A stretch of 64,000 nucleotides of DNA. Origin: Streptomyces sp. CG1. GTDB lineage: Bacteria > Actinomycetota > Actinomycetes > Streptomycetales > Streptomycetaceae. Below are positions 8,022-16,157 of the stretch, piece after piece. The stretch spans positions 4,464,001 through 4,528,000 of the forward strand of contig NZ_CP163518.1 of the NCBI RefSeq assembly GCF_041080625.1, in the 5' to 3' direction. Numbering within the stretch: position 1 is the stretch's first letter; each line of letters opens with the position of its first letter. The notes under the pieces were generated by a model that worked only from the letters and a program-made list of their open reading frames with translations, ran no database searches and was not told where the DNA came from. A program made the position numbers and the translations under genes.

Positions 8022-8768
8022 GTGGCAGACGACGGGGCACTCAGGGCGCGTCAGGGCAACCGGCACGAGGAACGGGACGGCTCACACGGCGCACACCACG
8101 GCGCGCGGGACACCGGACCGCACGAGTACCGCATGGAGGAGCTGGCACGCCTGGCCGGCATCACCGTGCGCACACTGCGCTTCTACCGCGAGCGCAAGCT
8201 GATCCCGCCACCCCGCCGCGAGGGCCGTATCGCCTGGTACGACGACCACCACCTGGCCCGTCTGCGTACCATCGCCGCCCTCCTGGAACGCGGCCACACC
8301 CTCAACGGCATCGCCGAACTGGCCGAGGCCTTCGACCATGGCCGTGATGTCGCCGACCTCCTCGGTGTCGGCGGCCCCACCGAGGAGGAGCCGGTCCACC
8401 TCACCCCGGAGGAACTCGCGGCCCGCTTCGAGGGCGAGGTCACCCCCGAGAACCTCGCCGCCGCCATGGAACTGGGCTACCTGGGCACCGACGGCGACGA
8501 GATCGTCCACATCAGCCGCCGCCTGCTGGACGTCTCCTCCGCGCTGGTCCGCGAGGGCATCCCGCTCGGCGAGGTCCTCACGGCCGCCACCCGCGTCCGC
8601 GAACACGCCGACGCCCTGGCTGACCTCTTCTCCGACCTGATCCTGCGCCACGCCCCCGAGGAGGACCTCCACCGCCTGCGCCCCCTGGCCCGCAGCGTGG
8701 TGGAGGCGGAACTCTCCCTGGCCATGGACCGCCGCCTCCACAAGGGGACAGGCGCGAAGGGCACCTGA
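8022..8768 (+). CDS. MerR family transcriptional regulator
   Basis: A 248-residue regulator. After a disordered N-terminal tail of about 35 residues comes a MerR winged helix (YRMEELARLAGITVRTLRFY, about residues 36-55), a basic wing (RREGRIAWYDDHHLARL) and a C-terminal helical domain without an obvious metal-binding cysteine cluster, so a small organic ligand is more likely than a metal. The start is a GTG at 8022. It is divergent from the monooxygenase operon with two palindromes between, so it probably controls that operon and itself. Confidence 0.88.
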   Translation: MADDGALRARQGNRHEERDGSHGAHHGARDTGPHEYRMEELARLAGITVRTLRFYRERKLIPPPRREGRIAWYDDHHLARLRTIAALLERGHTLNGIAELAEAFDHGRDVADLLGVGGPTEEEPVHLTPEELAARFEGEVTPENLAAAMELGYLGTDGDEIVHISRRLLDVSSALVREGIPLGEVLTAATRVREHADALADLFSDLILRHAPEEDLHRLRPLARSVVEAELSLAMDRRLHKGTGAKGT

Positions 8769-8799
8769 ACGCGCCCCGGCGCATCGGACGAGGCGCTCA

Positions 8800-8844
8800 C
8801 CTGCAGGTCGTACGCCTGCAGGCGGTACGCCTACAGGTCGTAGA
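8800..8844. repeat. 15-bp tandem repeat at the 3' end of the exonuclease III gene
   Basis: Three copies of CCTGCAGGTCGTACG-like units start at 8800, 8815 and 8830. The copy at 8830 contains the last codons (Tyr-Asp-Leu) and stop of the exonuclease gene read on the minus strand; the other two are downstream duplications. Confidence 0.8.
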
Positions 8845-9634
8845 CGACCGTCACCGGCGCATGGTCTGACCAGCGCTCGGCGTGCGTGGCCGCGCGCTCG
8901 ACGAAGCCCTTGACCGCCCTGCCGGCGAGACCATGCGTGGCGACGTGGTAGTCGATGCGCCAGCCGGAGTCGTTGTCGAAGGCCCGCCCGCGGTACGACC
9001 ACCAGGTGTACGGCCCCTCGGCCTCGGGGTGCAGGGCGCGTACGACATCGACATAGCCGCCCTCCTCGGCGGCGAGCACCCGGCCGAGCCATTCCCGCTC
9101 CTCGGGCAGGAACCCGGAGTTCTTGGTGTTGCCGCGCCAGTTCTTGAGGTCGGCCTCCTGGTGGGCGATGTTCCAGTCGCCGCAGACGACCACCTCGCGA
9201 CCGTCGGCGGCGGCCCGCTCGCGCAGCGCCTTGAGGTGGGCGAGGAACTCTCCCATGAAGCGGACCTTCTCGTCCTGCCGCTCGGTACCGACCTCGCCGG
9301 AGGGCAGATACAGGGAGGCCACCGTGACGCCGGGCAGGTCGGCCTCGACATAGCGCCCGCTGCCGTCGAACTCGGCCGAGCCGAAGCCGACCCGGACGCG
9401 CTCGGGCTCGCGCCGCGTGTAGAGGGAGACGCCCGCGCGCCCCTTGGCTGCGGCCGGGGCGTGCACGACGTGCCAGCCGTCGGGCCGACGCACCTGCTCG
9501 GGCAGCTGGTGCGGTTCGGCACGCACCTCCTGCAGGCAGACGACGTCCGCGGAGGTCTGCGCGAGCCACTCCACGAAGCCCTTCTTGGCGGCCGCTCGCA
9601 GTCCGTTCACGTTCACCGAGGTCACAGTCAGCAC
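8831..9634 (-). CDS. xthA: Exodeoxyribonuclease III (class II AP endonuclease)
   Basis: A 267-residue DNA-repair nuclease that cleaves at abasic sites and degrades from 3' ends. Family signatures are in order: NVNGLRAA near the N-terminus, the metal-binding Glu in LQEVR (Glu36), GDWNIAH, NSGFLPEEREWL, the DNA-contact segment FDNDSGWRIDY and the terminal catalytic SDHAPV. Start chosen at GTG 9634 (VLTVTSVNVNG), which gives the usual family length; an upstream in-frame ATG would add an arginine-rich tail absent from the family. Confidence 0.92.
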   Translation of the reverse strand: MLTVTSVNVNGLRAAAKKGFVEWLAQTSADVVCLQEVRAEPHQLPEQVRRPDGWHVVHAPAAAKGRAGVSLYTRREPERVRVGFGSAEFDGSGRYVEADLPGVTVASLYLPSGEVGTERQDEKVRFMGEFLAHLKALRERAAADGREVVVCGDWNIAHQEADLKNWRGNTKNSGFLPEEREWLGRVLAAEEGGYVDVVRALHPEAEGPYTWWSYRGRAFDNDSGWRIDYHVATHGLAGRAVKGFVERAATHAERWSDHAPVTVVYDL

Positions 9635-9714
9635 CAGGGCACGATACCGGCACACTGGTCGAGGCCCATCCACAGCCCGACCACCATCGACCGCATAGAA
9701 GTACGGTATTCAGC

Positions 9715-10191
9715 ATGAATATACGTCGTGTTCGTTTCGATCACCCCGATGCCGTCAAGCTCAACGACGAGGTCCAGGCCGAGTACCACGTGCGCTACGG
9801 CGACGGCGGCGACGCCACGACCCTGGACGCCGCCGACTTCGACCCGCCCCGGGGCGTCTATCTGATCGCGTACGACGAGCACGGCCGCCCCGTCGCGACC
9901 GGCGGCTGGCGCAGCCAGGACCACAACGACGAGGGCAACACAGACGGCGACGCCGAACTCAAGCGCATGTACGTGATCGCGGACATGCGGGGCCGGGGGC
10001 TCGCGCGCCGGATACTCACGGCCCTGGAGGAGGACGCCCGCGCCGCCGGCCGCCTCCGCATGGTCCTGGAGACGGGCACCAAGCAGCCCGAGGCCATCGC
10101 CCTGTACTCCTCCAGCGGTTACGAACCGTGCGCCAAGTTCGGCTACTACCGCCACTACGAGGAGAGTCGCTGCTTCGCGAAGGCGCTCTGA
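9715..10191 (+). CDS. GNAT family N-acetyltransferase
   Basis: A 158-residue acetyl-CoA-dependent acyltransferase. The GNAT motif A is seen in LKRMYVIADMRGRGLARRIL, with the R-x-x-G-x-A/G acetyl-CoA loop, followed by ETGTKQPEAIALYSSSGY (motif B). No clear Shine-Dalgarno precedes the ATG at 9715. It is monocistronic and closed by a strong hairpin at 10212-10239. The acceptor substrate is unknown. Confidence 0.85.
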   Translation: MNIRRVRFDHPDAVKLNDEVQAEYHVRYGDGGDATTLDAADFDPPRGVYLIAYDEHGRPVATGGWRSQDHNDEGNTDGDAELKRMYVIADMRGRGLARRILTALEEDARAAGRLRMVLETGTKQPEAIALYSSSGYEPCAKFGYYRHYEESRCFAKAL

Positions 10192-10211
10192 GCCTGTAAC
10201 TCGGATCACAC

Positions 10212-10239
10212 CAGGCCCGCTTGAGCTCAGGCGGGCCTG
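10212..10239 (+). terminator. Terminator of the acetyltransferase gene
   Basis: CAGGCCCGC pairs with GCGGGCCTG across a 10-nt loop, 20 bp after the stop codon at 10191. Confidence 0.75.
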
Positions 10240-10268
10240 TGCGCGGGCCACGGCCGCGCACATAAACC

Positions 10269-10306
10269 ATGGAGCCCCTGTCGACTACTGCCGACAGGGG
10301 CTCCAT
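10269..10306. other. 15-bp perfect hairpin at the left edge of the island
   Basis: ATGGAGCCCCTGTCG pairs perfectly with CGACAGGGGCTCCAT across an 8-nt loop, with no T-tract on either side. It sits where base composition shifts to lower GC. It may be a second terminator or a mobile-element boundary. The remaining bases to 10610 show no further gene. Confidence 0.6.
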
Positions 10307-10610
10307 GCTGCGTGGGGTGTTCACGAGTGGGGCTGAGCAGGGCGAATGAAGCGTTTTGAAGGTCGTTTCCCGTGGGTGAGTTGATCGTTCCCCGCGGTGA
10401 CGGGCAGGTGGACGGTGCCAGCTGAGGTGCGGACAGGCGCGGCAAGGGAGGGGCTGTTCCCTACGGGTCGGGTGGGAGCCGGTAGGACGGATCGAGCGGG
10501 AGCTATTTGTGATCTTGTGACCGGCTGTCAGGTTTCTGGCTGAACAGCGTTGCCGTCGCCTCCGAGGAACGCTTTTGCGCGTGCCACCGTCCGGCTGATG
10601 AGGTGGCTGG

Positions 10611-11567
10611 GTGACCAACCACGATGAGGCGGCGGCCGTTCGACCGTTGACACTGGCTTGGGTGAGCCGGCACCTGGAGGTCGGTGAACGGATCGTCAGA
10701 ACTGAGGCGCTGCATGGCGGCATCACTGCCGAAATGCGGAGGTTGACCGTCGGCACGCGGGACGGCGGCACCCGTGACTTGGTGCTGCGGACCTTCGTGA
10801 ACGTGGAGCACGCCGAGGACTGGCTGAACAGGGAGGCCGACGCTCTGACCCTGCTGGCGGGGACCGGTGTGCCGGCTCCTGGACTGGTCGCGGTTGATCC
10901 GACCGCCGAGCAGTGCGAGTATCCGTCGCTCCTGATGACACATCTGGCGGGCCGGGCGGTGCTCAGCGATGAAGGGTTGGAGACGCGCGTGCCTCTGCTG
11001 GCCCGTCAGCTCGTGGCGATTCACGCGTTGCGGCCCGCCGAGCGGCCCCGGGCGTATGTGGCGTTGACGACCGCCGATTCCGTCGTGACTCCGAAGGGTG
11101 CCGATGCGGCGGCATGGGACGCGGCGATCGACGTGATTCGCCAACCCGCGCCGCCCTATGAAGGGCGATTCCTGCACCGGGACTTCCAGCCCGGCAACGT
11201 GCTGTTCGATGACGTGCCGTCCCCAGGGCCGGCTGGTGCCCGGATCACCGGCGTTGTCGACTGGGCACAGACCTCGTGGGGCCCGGCGGATCTCGATGTG
11301 GCGCACTGCTCGACCAATCTCGCGCTGCTGCACGGCCCGGCGTGGGGTCTGCGGTTCACTGAGGCGTATGAGGAGGCTGGCGGGGTGCTGGCCGCGGCTG
11401 CGAGCGAGCGGCTGTACTGGCAGGTGCGGGACGGGCTGGCGTTTTCAGAGGAAGTGCAGCTGGTGGCGCAGGCATGGCGGGAGGCAGGGAGGGCAGAGTT
11501 GACGAGGCGAGCCGTGGAGGAGCGGCTGGATGCCTATGTCACCGCCCTGATGGACGCGCCGGGCTGA
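10611..11567 (+). CDS. Aminoglycoside phosphotransferase (APH)-fold kinase
   Basis: A 318-residue protein with the APH/choline-kinase fold. The Brenner motif HRDFQPGNVLF supplies the catalytic Asp and VVDWAQ the metal-binding Asp. The N-terminal lobe has a nucleotide-binding pattern (HGGITAEMRRLTV). The start is a GTG at 10611. The third-position GC is lower than in neighbours such as the exonuclease gene, consistent with transfer. The substrate cannot be told: this family phosphorylates aminoglycosides, macrolides or small metabolites. It stands alone at the left of the island. Confidence 0.82.
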   Translation: MTNHDEAAAVRPLTLAWVSRHLEVGERIVRTEALHGGITAEMRRLTVGTRDGGTRDLVLRTFVNVEHAEDWLNREADALTLLAGTGVPAPGLVAVDPTAEQCEYPSLLMTHLAGRAVLSDEGLETRVPLLARQLVAIHALRPAERPRAYVALTTADSVVTPKGADAAAWDAAIDVIRQPAPPYEGRFLHRDFQPGNVLFDDVPSPGPAGARITGVVDWAQTSWGPADLDVAHCSTNLALLHGPAWGLRFTEAYEEAGGVLAAAASERLYWQVRDGLAFSEEVQLVAQAWREAGRAELTRRAVEERLDAYVTALMDAPG

Positions 11568-11836
11568 GCCAAGGCGGTCCGGGGCGCGGCTCCCCGACCT
11601 CATCGTTCACTGCTCAACCAAGCGGGGAATCGGTCAGACCCTGGGGAATTCCGGGGCATCCCCATCAACCTCTTGTTCGCCTACGGCATCAAGTGCCATG
11701 AGACGGGCGTGAGTTGTCCTTTGCGATCGCTTGCGGACAGCTCGTGCGATCTTGCGGCCGTGGCTCCTACGGTGTGCTGAGACCCTGATGGGGTTGTGGG
11801 GTCTTTCTGCGGTGTCGACGGGAGTCGGGACGGATC
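11568..11836. other. Non-coding gap with a direct repeat
   Basis: A 269-bp gap. TGCGATCGCTTGCGG near 11722 and TGCGATCTTGCGG near 11748 form an imperfect direct repeat upstream of the next gene. A short stretch around 11640-11700 could be a remnant of coding sequence, but I cannot assign it. Confidence 0.4.
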
Positions 11837-12379
11837 GTGGCGTCGTATTCGGAGCGTTTGGGCCGGGAAGAGTCGGCCGTGCGTGACCGGCTGTCCGGTC
11901 TGCACGAGGAGCTTGAGCGGATCCACAAGCAGATCGGCGAGGCCGAGGAGCGGTTGCGCCGGTTGGCCATTACGCGCGAGACCCTGGACTCCTTGCCGCC
12001 AGATGCCGACACACCAGGCGCCGCCAAGGCTCCGGAGGAGGAGCCCGTAGGTCCGTCAGCGCCTACGTCTGAAGCAGATGCTGCTTCAGCGGCCTCCGAG
12101 GCTCCGCCGGGTCCCGTGGGACCGCTCGCGTGGGGGGAGGGCCGGCGTCGGATGCTGTCGTTGCTGGCCACTGCGGGGCGTGCGATGAGGGCCAGGGAGA
12201 TCGCCACGGCGATCGGGGAGGACGTCTCAACTCCGGCGCGGGTGGAGACCACCCGCGGCCGCCTCAAGAAGCTGGCCGAAGAAGGCCACGTGATCGAGGG
12301 CCCTGTCGGCTGGTTCGCCATCGCCGCAGGCAGCACCACCGCGGACAGTGGAGAGGGGACGGCGGCCGCAGAGGGCTGA
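11837..12379 (+). CDS. Coiled-coil plus winged-helix protein of unknown function
   Basis: A 180-residue protein. Residues about 3-50 form a charged coiled coil (RLGREESAVRDRLSGLHEEL and on). A Pro/Ala/Glu linker follows, then a winged-helix-like C-terminal domain (MLSLLATAGRAMRAREIATA, then RVETTRGRLKKLAEEGHVIE). The N-terminal coil suggests dimerisation and the C-terminus DNA binding. In the linker a 9-bp hairpin (CTGAAGCAG/CTGCTTCAG, 12069-12089) is part of the coding sequence. The start is a GTG at 11837. It sits in the island upstream of the XRE/recombinase/transposase group, so a mobile-element accessory role is possible. Confidence 0.6.
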   Translation: MASYSERLGREESAVRDRLSGLHEELERIHKQIGEAEERLRRLAITRETLDSLPPDADTPGAAKAPEEEPVGPSAPTSEADAASAASEAPPGPVGPLAWGEGRRRMLSLLATAGRAMRAREIATAIGEDVSTPARVETTRGRLKKLAEEGHVIEGPVGWFAIAAGSTTADSGEGTAAAEG

Positions 12380-12427
12380 ACACAGACTCCTGCGCCGCCC
12401 TGCAAGGGTGAGTTGCAGGAGAGGGTC

Positions 12428-12464
12428 GGCACCGCCGGTGGCCTGCTAACCGATCGGCGGTGCC
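12428..12464. terminator. Bidirectional hairpin between convergent genes
   Basis: GGCACCGCCG pairs with CGGCGGTGCC across a 17-nt loop. A smaller hairpin (CCTGCAA/TTGCAGG, 12399-12419) precedes it. They lie between the coiled-coil gene and the minus-strand XRE gene. Confidence 0.55.
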
Positions 12465-12549
12465 GGCACGCGAGCTCCCATCAGGTGGCTCCCGTGCGTC
12501 CGAGCGTAATCGCGGTGTGCGTGGTTCGGCGGGTGGAGTCACGAAATCG

Positions 12550-12912
12550 TCATGCCCGATCGCTCTTCGTGCGAGTTCGGGCAGGGATTGAGGCTTCATG
12601 ACTCATCTCCCCGTCAACTACGGTCCTTTGCGGCCACAGCGGGATTGCGAGGGCAGTGCCGAGGCGGGCGACGGTGGCGACGTCCGGCCAGGACCGCCCG
12701 TTGATCAGATCGGCGATGGCCTGCCGGTTGACTCGAGCCTCTTCTGCGGCCCTGCGCAGGCTCACACCGCGCTCCGCCAGGACCTCGGCGAGGGTGCGGG
12801 CGATGTCCTGGACGGCTGCGGCGCCGGGGTCGGTGAGCTGGGCGTGGGGCCAGGTTTCCGGATCGTGGGCAAGCTCGCGCGGCGGCCTTGTGCGGTTCAT
12901 GCCTCCGACCAT
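12550..12912 (-). CDS. XRE-type helix-turn-helix protein
   Basis: A 120-residue DNA-binding protein. The HTH is in VSLRRAAEEARVNRQAIADL, followed by INGRSWPDVATVARLGTAL, typical of Cro/C1-like regulators. The start at 12912 is set by AAGGAG nine bases upstream; the in-frame ATG at 12900 has its purine run too close. It is divergent from the recombinase-like gene, with 75 bp between, so it is a likely repressor of that promoter. Confidence 0.78.
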   Translation of the reverse strand: MVGGMNRTRPPRELAHDPETWPHAQLTDPGAAAVQDIARTLAEVLAERGVSLRRAAEEARVNRQAIADLINGRSWPDVATVARLGTALAIPLWPQRTVVDGEMSHEASIPARTRTKSDRA

Positions 12913-12987
12913 GCTGATGCACTCCTTTCCGTGAAGATCGGCTTCAGCCCCTTCACTGGCTGCTTGACCAGCCGGTGGGCTTGGTCT

Positions 12988-13911
12988 GTGACCTTGAGTT
13001 CAGAGATCTCTGGCCGGATCCGCGACTACCGCCCGCGGCTACCGCACCGGCGGTGGGAACGGGTCGCCGACCAGGTGCGGGCGACGGTGGCGGCGGCCGC
13101 ACCTGGCACCTGCTATGAGGCACGGCGGCTTCTGTATGCCGTGGGGAGGCTGGCCGTGTGGGCCGACAGCGGCGGACTGCCACGCGATCCGGCAGTGTGG
13201 CTGCGGACGGAGACGATCGACGCGTTCGTGCTGTCCGGATGCCCGGGGCTGGACGGCTCGACAGTGCAGACCTGCCGGACCTGGCTGCGCCGCACCCGGG
13301 AAGCACTCGTATGGGTGGAGCGCGGCGAAGCACCGCCGGTGCGGATCGCTTCTCCACGAAAGCCACAACCTCCCTATGAGAAGGGAGAGTTGGCCAGGCT
13401 CAGGGAATGGGCTGGGCATCTGCCGGGGCGTGCCCGGATGGACGGGCTTGCGCTTATGGCACTCGGCGCCGGCTGCGGCCTCACGCCCGGTGAACTCCGT
13501 CAGGTCAGTGGTCATCACATCGACACCGCCAGCGGGGTTCCGGTGCTGGACGAAGCCCTGCTGGGCCGGCTCGTGGCCTGCAGGGCAGGCTGGAGCGTCG
13601 TACTGGCCGAGCTGGCTGAGGCCGCGGGTGCGGGCTACTTGTTCCGGCCCGGCCGGAAGGTTGCGGCGGCGAAGAACCTCGTGTCCTCCTGGCCGGCCCG
13701 TCACCGCCCGCCCGACGGGCTGCCGCGGCTGTCGGCCCGCCGTCTGCGATCGACATGGATCGTGGGCCTGCTGGCCGAAGGCATCAGCCCCGCCGTGGTC
13801 GCCGAGGCGGCTGGGATGTCCTCGCCCGCCGGGCTCGCTCCCTACCACCAGTGGGTCCCGCCGCTGGAAAGGAAGGAGGTCATCCGGCTGCTGCACGGGC
13901 ACCGTCGATGA
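12988..13911 (+). CDS. Degenerate tyrosine-recombinase-like protein coupled to the transposase
   Basis: A 307-residue protein from GTG 12988; GTG 12931 is an alternative 19 codons upstream. The C-terminal half follows the tyrosine-recombinase layout: ALGAGCGLTPGELRQVSG at the Arg-I box, RLSARRLRSTWIVGLLAEGI at the His-x-x-Arg box, and AAGMSSPAGLAPYHQWV at the final His/Tyr box. The Arg-II (LR) and final Tyr appear kept. The Arg-I residue and both His positions are changed, so independent catalysis looks doubtful. Its stop overlaps the transposase start (ATGA, 13908-13911), which makes joint translation likely. I infer a DNA-binding or targeting partner of the transposase. Confidence 0.7.
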   Translation: MTLSSEISGRIRDYRPRLPHRRWERVADQVRATVAAAAPGTCYEARRLLYAVGRLAVWADSGGLPRDPAVWLRTETIDAFVLSGCPGLDGSTVQTCRTWLRRTREALVWVERGEAPPVRIASPRKPQPPYEKGELARLREWAGHLPGRARMDGLALMALGAGCGLTPGELRQVSGHHIDTASGVPVLDEALLGRLVACRAGWSVVLAELAEAAGAGYLFRPGRKVAAAKNLVSSWPARHRPPDGLPRLSARRLRSTWIVGLLAEGISPAVVAEAAGMSSPAGLAPYHQWVPPLERKEVIRLLHGHRR

Positions 13912-15728
13912 GGGCCCGCCCGGCGGCGGACGAGACGGCCGCACGCGCCCTGCGGCCCCGCATCCGTCCCGGAAAGATCACGAAGATCGAGGACTCGAAG
14001 GTCGGCCAGCTGCTGACCCTGCTCGACCGCTCCGGCGTGCCCCAGCAACTGGAGGAACTGCTGGCTGGGCGGCCCGGACCGGCCGGGGTGCGTCCGCGCA
14101 CGGTGCTGGCCGGGCTGTTGCTGGCCGCCTACTTCACGGGCCGGGCCACCATCGCTGAAGCCTGGCGCATCCTCCATTTCCGCCTCGAACCCAACGCCCG
14201 CACCTGGCTGGGCATCCCTCAGCAACCCCCGGTGACTGCGCGGGAGTGCATCGCGGCAAGCCGCCGCCTCTACCGGGGCTTCGACCGCATCACCACCGTC
14301 CTCGACCCCGCCCGCTGCAACCGCCGCTCGCGCCTGCCCCAAGAGATCGCTGACGCCTACGCAGACGCCTGGAACGTCCCCTCTGGCCAACAGGCCGCCG
14401 AGCGGCTCCAACTGCTGGCCAACCAACTGGTCCTCGCCCCGGTCCGGCTCGCGAAAGAGCACGGACACCTGCGCGGCTGGCGCGGGGACGTGGGCGTGGA
14501 CGCCACCTCCATCCCCGTTCTGGCCCACCCCGCCAGCGACCGCACCCCGACCGCATCGGTGGAGATCACCGCAGGCTGGCACTACAGCGGCGGCTGCGGG
14601 GAGGGCACCTTCGGCTACAGCGCCAGCTTCGTGGTCGCCGCCCACCGCCGCCGCCCCGGCGAGAGCGCAGGCAAGCCGACCGCCTACCCACAGATGTGCG
14701 TCGGCCTGGTCCTGGACACCCCCACCGTCCGCACCGGCCGCAACGCCGTCATCGCCCTGCAAGAGCTGGCCGACCTCGGCCTGCCCACAGGCACCTGCGC
14801 CGCCGACCGCGCCTACACCGGGTGCTCCCCAGAGAACTTCCAGATCCCCGTACGCCGCCTCGGCTACAGACTGGCCCTGGACTACAAGGCCAAGGACCGA
14901 GGCCAACAGGGCAGCTGGAAAGGCGCCCTGCTCGTCGACGGCTCCCTCGCCTGCCCCCACATGCCCACCCCGCTCGTCCACGCCACCGACGGCCTGGACG
15001 ACAAAGCCGTCCGCGAAATCCGGGACAACCAGCAGCTCACCGAGCACATCGCGGCCCGCGAGCCGCACTTCCTCAAGACCAAGCAAGGGCCTGATGCCCG
15101 AGGCGCCGTCCGCCTCCAGTGCCCTGCCGCCGGACCATCGCCGTCGGTGAACTGCGCGCGCCGTGACCGTCTCCGTCCCCGCACGCCCCGTGCCCCGGGC
15201 CCACCGTCCGCGGTGGTCGACTTCAGCGACCGCCGCCAACGCGCCGCGCACCCCGCCGCCCGGCCCACCGTCCAGCTCCCGCAGGACGAATGGCTCAACC
15301 CGCCGGCGGCGGACGAACTCCCCCTGGTCTGCAGCAAGTCCGACATCACCGTCCCCGCCGACGCCGCAGGCCACCTGAAGACCGCCAAGTTCCGGCAGGA
15401 CAGCCACTACCTGTCCGCCGACTGGATCGCCACCTACAAGCCCATCCGATCCCACAACGAGGGCATCCACGGCCGCCTCAAGAGCGGCGAGATCGACATC
15501 GGCAACCCCAAACACCGCCCAGCCCCCGGCCAGGTCGCCCAGACCCTCCTCGTCGCCATCCTCGTCACCGCAGGCAACCTCGACATCCTCGAAACCTGGC
15601 TCTACCAGCGCACCGGCACCCACCTCACCGATACCGGTCTCGACCACACAGATCTCCAGGCGCCAACACCGCCAGAGACGAACCCGCCCACGCAGACCGG
15701 ACGGCCACCACCCATCACCAACCACTGA
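13908..15728 (+). CDS. DDE-type transposase, actinobacterial family
   Basis: A 606-residue transposase. The likely acidic triad is Asp198 (GVDATSIP), Asp300 (CAADRAYTG) and Glu518 (SHNEGIHGRLK). Between the second and third acids is a Cys-containing insert (RLQCPAAG, VNC, VCSKSDITVP) of zinc-ribbon appearance that I recall from a common actinobacterial transposase family. The ATG at 13908 overlaps the recombinase-like stop. The reading frame is intact. A 17-bp perfect hairpin follows 20 bp after the stop. I would place it near IS1182-like elements, without certainty. Confidence 0.85.
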   Translation: MRARPAADETAARALRPRIRPGKITKIEDSKVGQLLTLLDRSGVPQQLEELLAGRPGPAGVRPRTVLAGLLLAAYFTGRATIAEAWRILHFRLEPNARTWLGIPQQPPVTARECIAASRRLYRGFDRITTVLDPARCNRRSRLPQEIADAYADAWNVPSGQQAAERLQLLANQLVLAPVRLAKEHGHLRGWRGDVGVDATSIPVLAHPASDRTPTASVEITAGWHYSGGCGEGTFGYSASFVVAAHRRRPGESAGKPTAYPQMCVGLVLDTPTVRTGRNAVIALQELADLGLPTGTCAADRAYTGCSPENFQIPVRRLGYRLALDYKAKDRGQQGSWKGALLVDGSLACPHMPTPLVHATDGLDDKAVREIRDNQQLTEHIAAREPHFLKTKQGPDARGAVRLQCPAAGPSPSVNCARRDRLRPRTPRAPGPPSAVVDFSDRRQRAAHPAARPTVQLPQDEWLNPPAADELPLVCSKSDITVPADAAGHLKTAKFRQDSHYLSADWIATYKPIRSHNEGIHGRLKSGEIDIGNPKHRPAPGQVAQTLLVAILVTAGNLDILETWLYQRTGTHLTDTGLDHTDLQAPTPPETNPPTQTGRPPPITNH

Positions 15729-15747
15729 GCGGGCAGAACAGCACACG

Positions 15748-15785
15748 ATCACGGCCAGCCCCGGCAACCCGGGGCTGGCCGTGAT
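15748..15785 (+). terminator. 17-bp perfect hairpin after the transposase
   Basis: ATCACGGCCAGCCCCGG pairs with its exact complement across a 4-nt loop (CAAC). No T-tract follows. It probably ends transposase transcription, and could also block read-in from outside. Confidence 0.7.
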
Positions 15786-15879
15786 GCGCGTAACAAGCAA
15801 AGAAGGAGCAGCGGCTCGGCCGAACTCCACGACCGCCGCCATCCACCACCCCGAACAGCCTCGAACAGACCCCGGAAAC

Positions 15880-15922
15880 GACGAAGATCCCGCACGATCA
15901 TCATGATCGTCGGGATCTCGTC
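15880..15922. repeat. Long imperfect inverted repeat beside tRNA-Ala
   Basis: GACGA-GATCCCG-ACGATCA arms (with single-base bulges) flank a 3-nt centre (TCA). It lies 35 bp from the tRNA 3' end. Candidates are the tRNA terminator or the right end of the mobile unit. Confidence 0.6.
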
Positions 15923-15957
15923 AACCATCCTTGAGCGAACTCAAGAACGGCCGTGCG

Positions 15958-16031
15958 TGGACCTGAGGGGATTTGAACCCCTGGCCCCCTCGATGCGAAC
16001 GAGGTGCGCTACCGGACTGCGCCACAGGCCC
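15958..16031 (-). tRNA. tRNA-Ala (anticodon CGC)
   Basis: A 74-nt cloverleaf: acceptor GGGCCTG/CAGGTCC plus discriminator A, anticodon stem CCTCG/CGAGG around loop TTCGCAT (anticodon CGC), and T arm CAGGGGTTCAAATCCCCTC. The CCA tail is not encoded. Its 3' end faces the island at 10.3-15.9 kb, the usual orientation for integration next to a tRNA. Confidence 0.95.
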
Positions 16032-16157
16032 TTGCAACGAGTGAAACTTTAGCATCCCGATCGGGGTGCTTGGAAATCCGCTCCCTCACTGGTCACGGCG
16101 GGGGTTTCCGCAAAGGCGCGCACGGCCCGGAGCGCGCCGAGGAGGGTGGGAGCGGGG

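Larger units (their letters stand above)
12550..15922 (+). mobile_element. Putative mobile unit: XRE / recombinase-like / DDE transposase
   Basis: Three genes plus 3' hairpins and a terminal inverted-repeat-like structure (15880-15922), ending 35 bp from tRNA-Ala. Coordinates are the outer limits of the parts I can see; I found no matched left terminal repeat or target-site duplication, so the true ends are unknown. The island from about 10300 may be one larger acquired segment. Confidence 0.5.

Noticed and set aside
12598..12930. N-terminal extension of the recombinase-like frame back to ATG 12598
   Set aside because: This part overlaps the XRE gene on the other strand, which has a good HTH and ribosome site; the extension has no family pattern.
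15958..16031. Search for an attachment-site duplicate of the tRNA-Ala 3' end at the left of the island
   Set aside because: By eye I found no copy of the tRNA 3' segment near 10240-10320, so integration by site-specific recombination into the tRNA is not supported.
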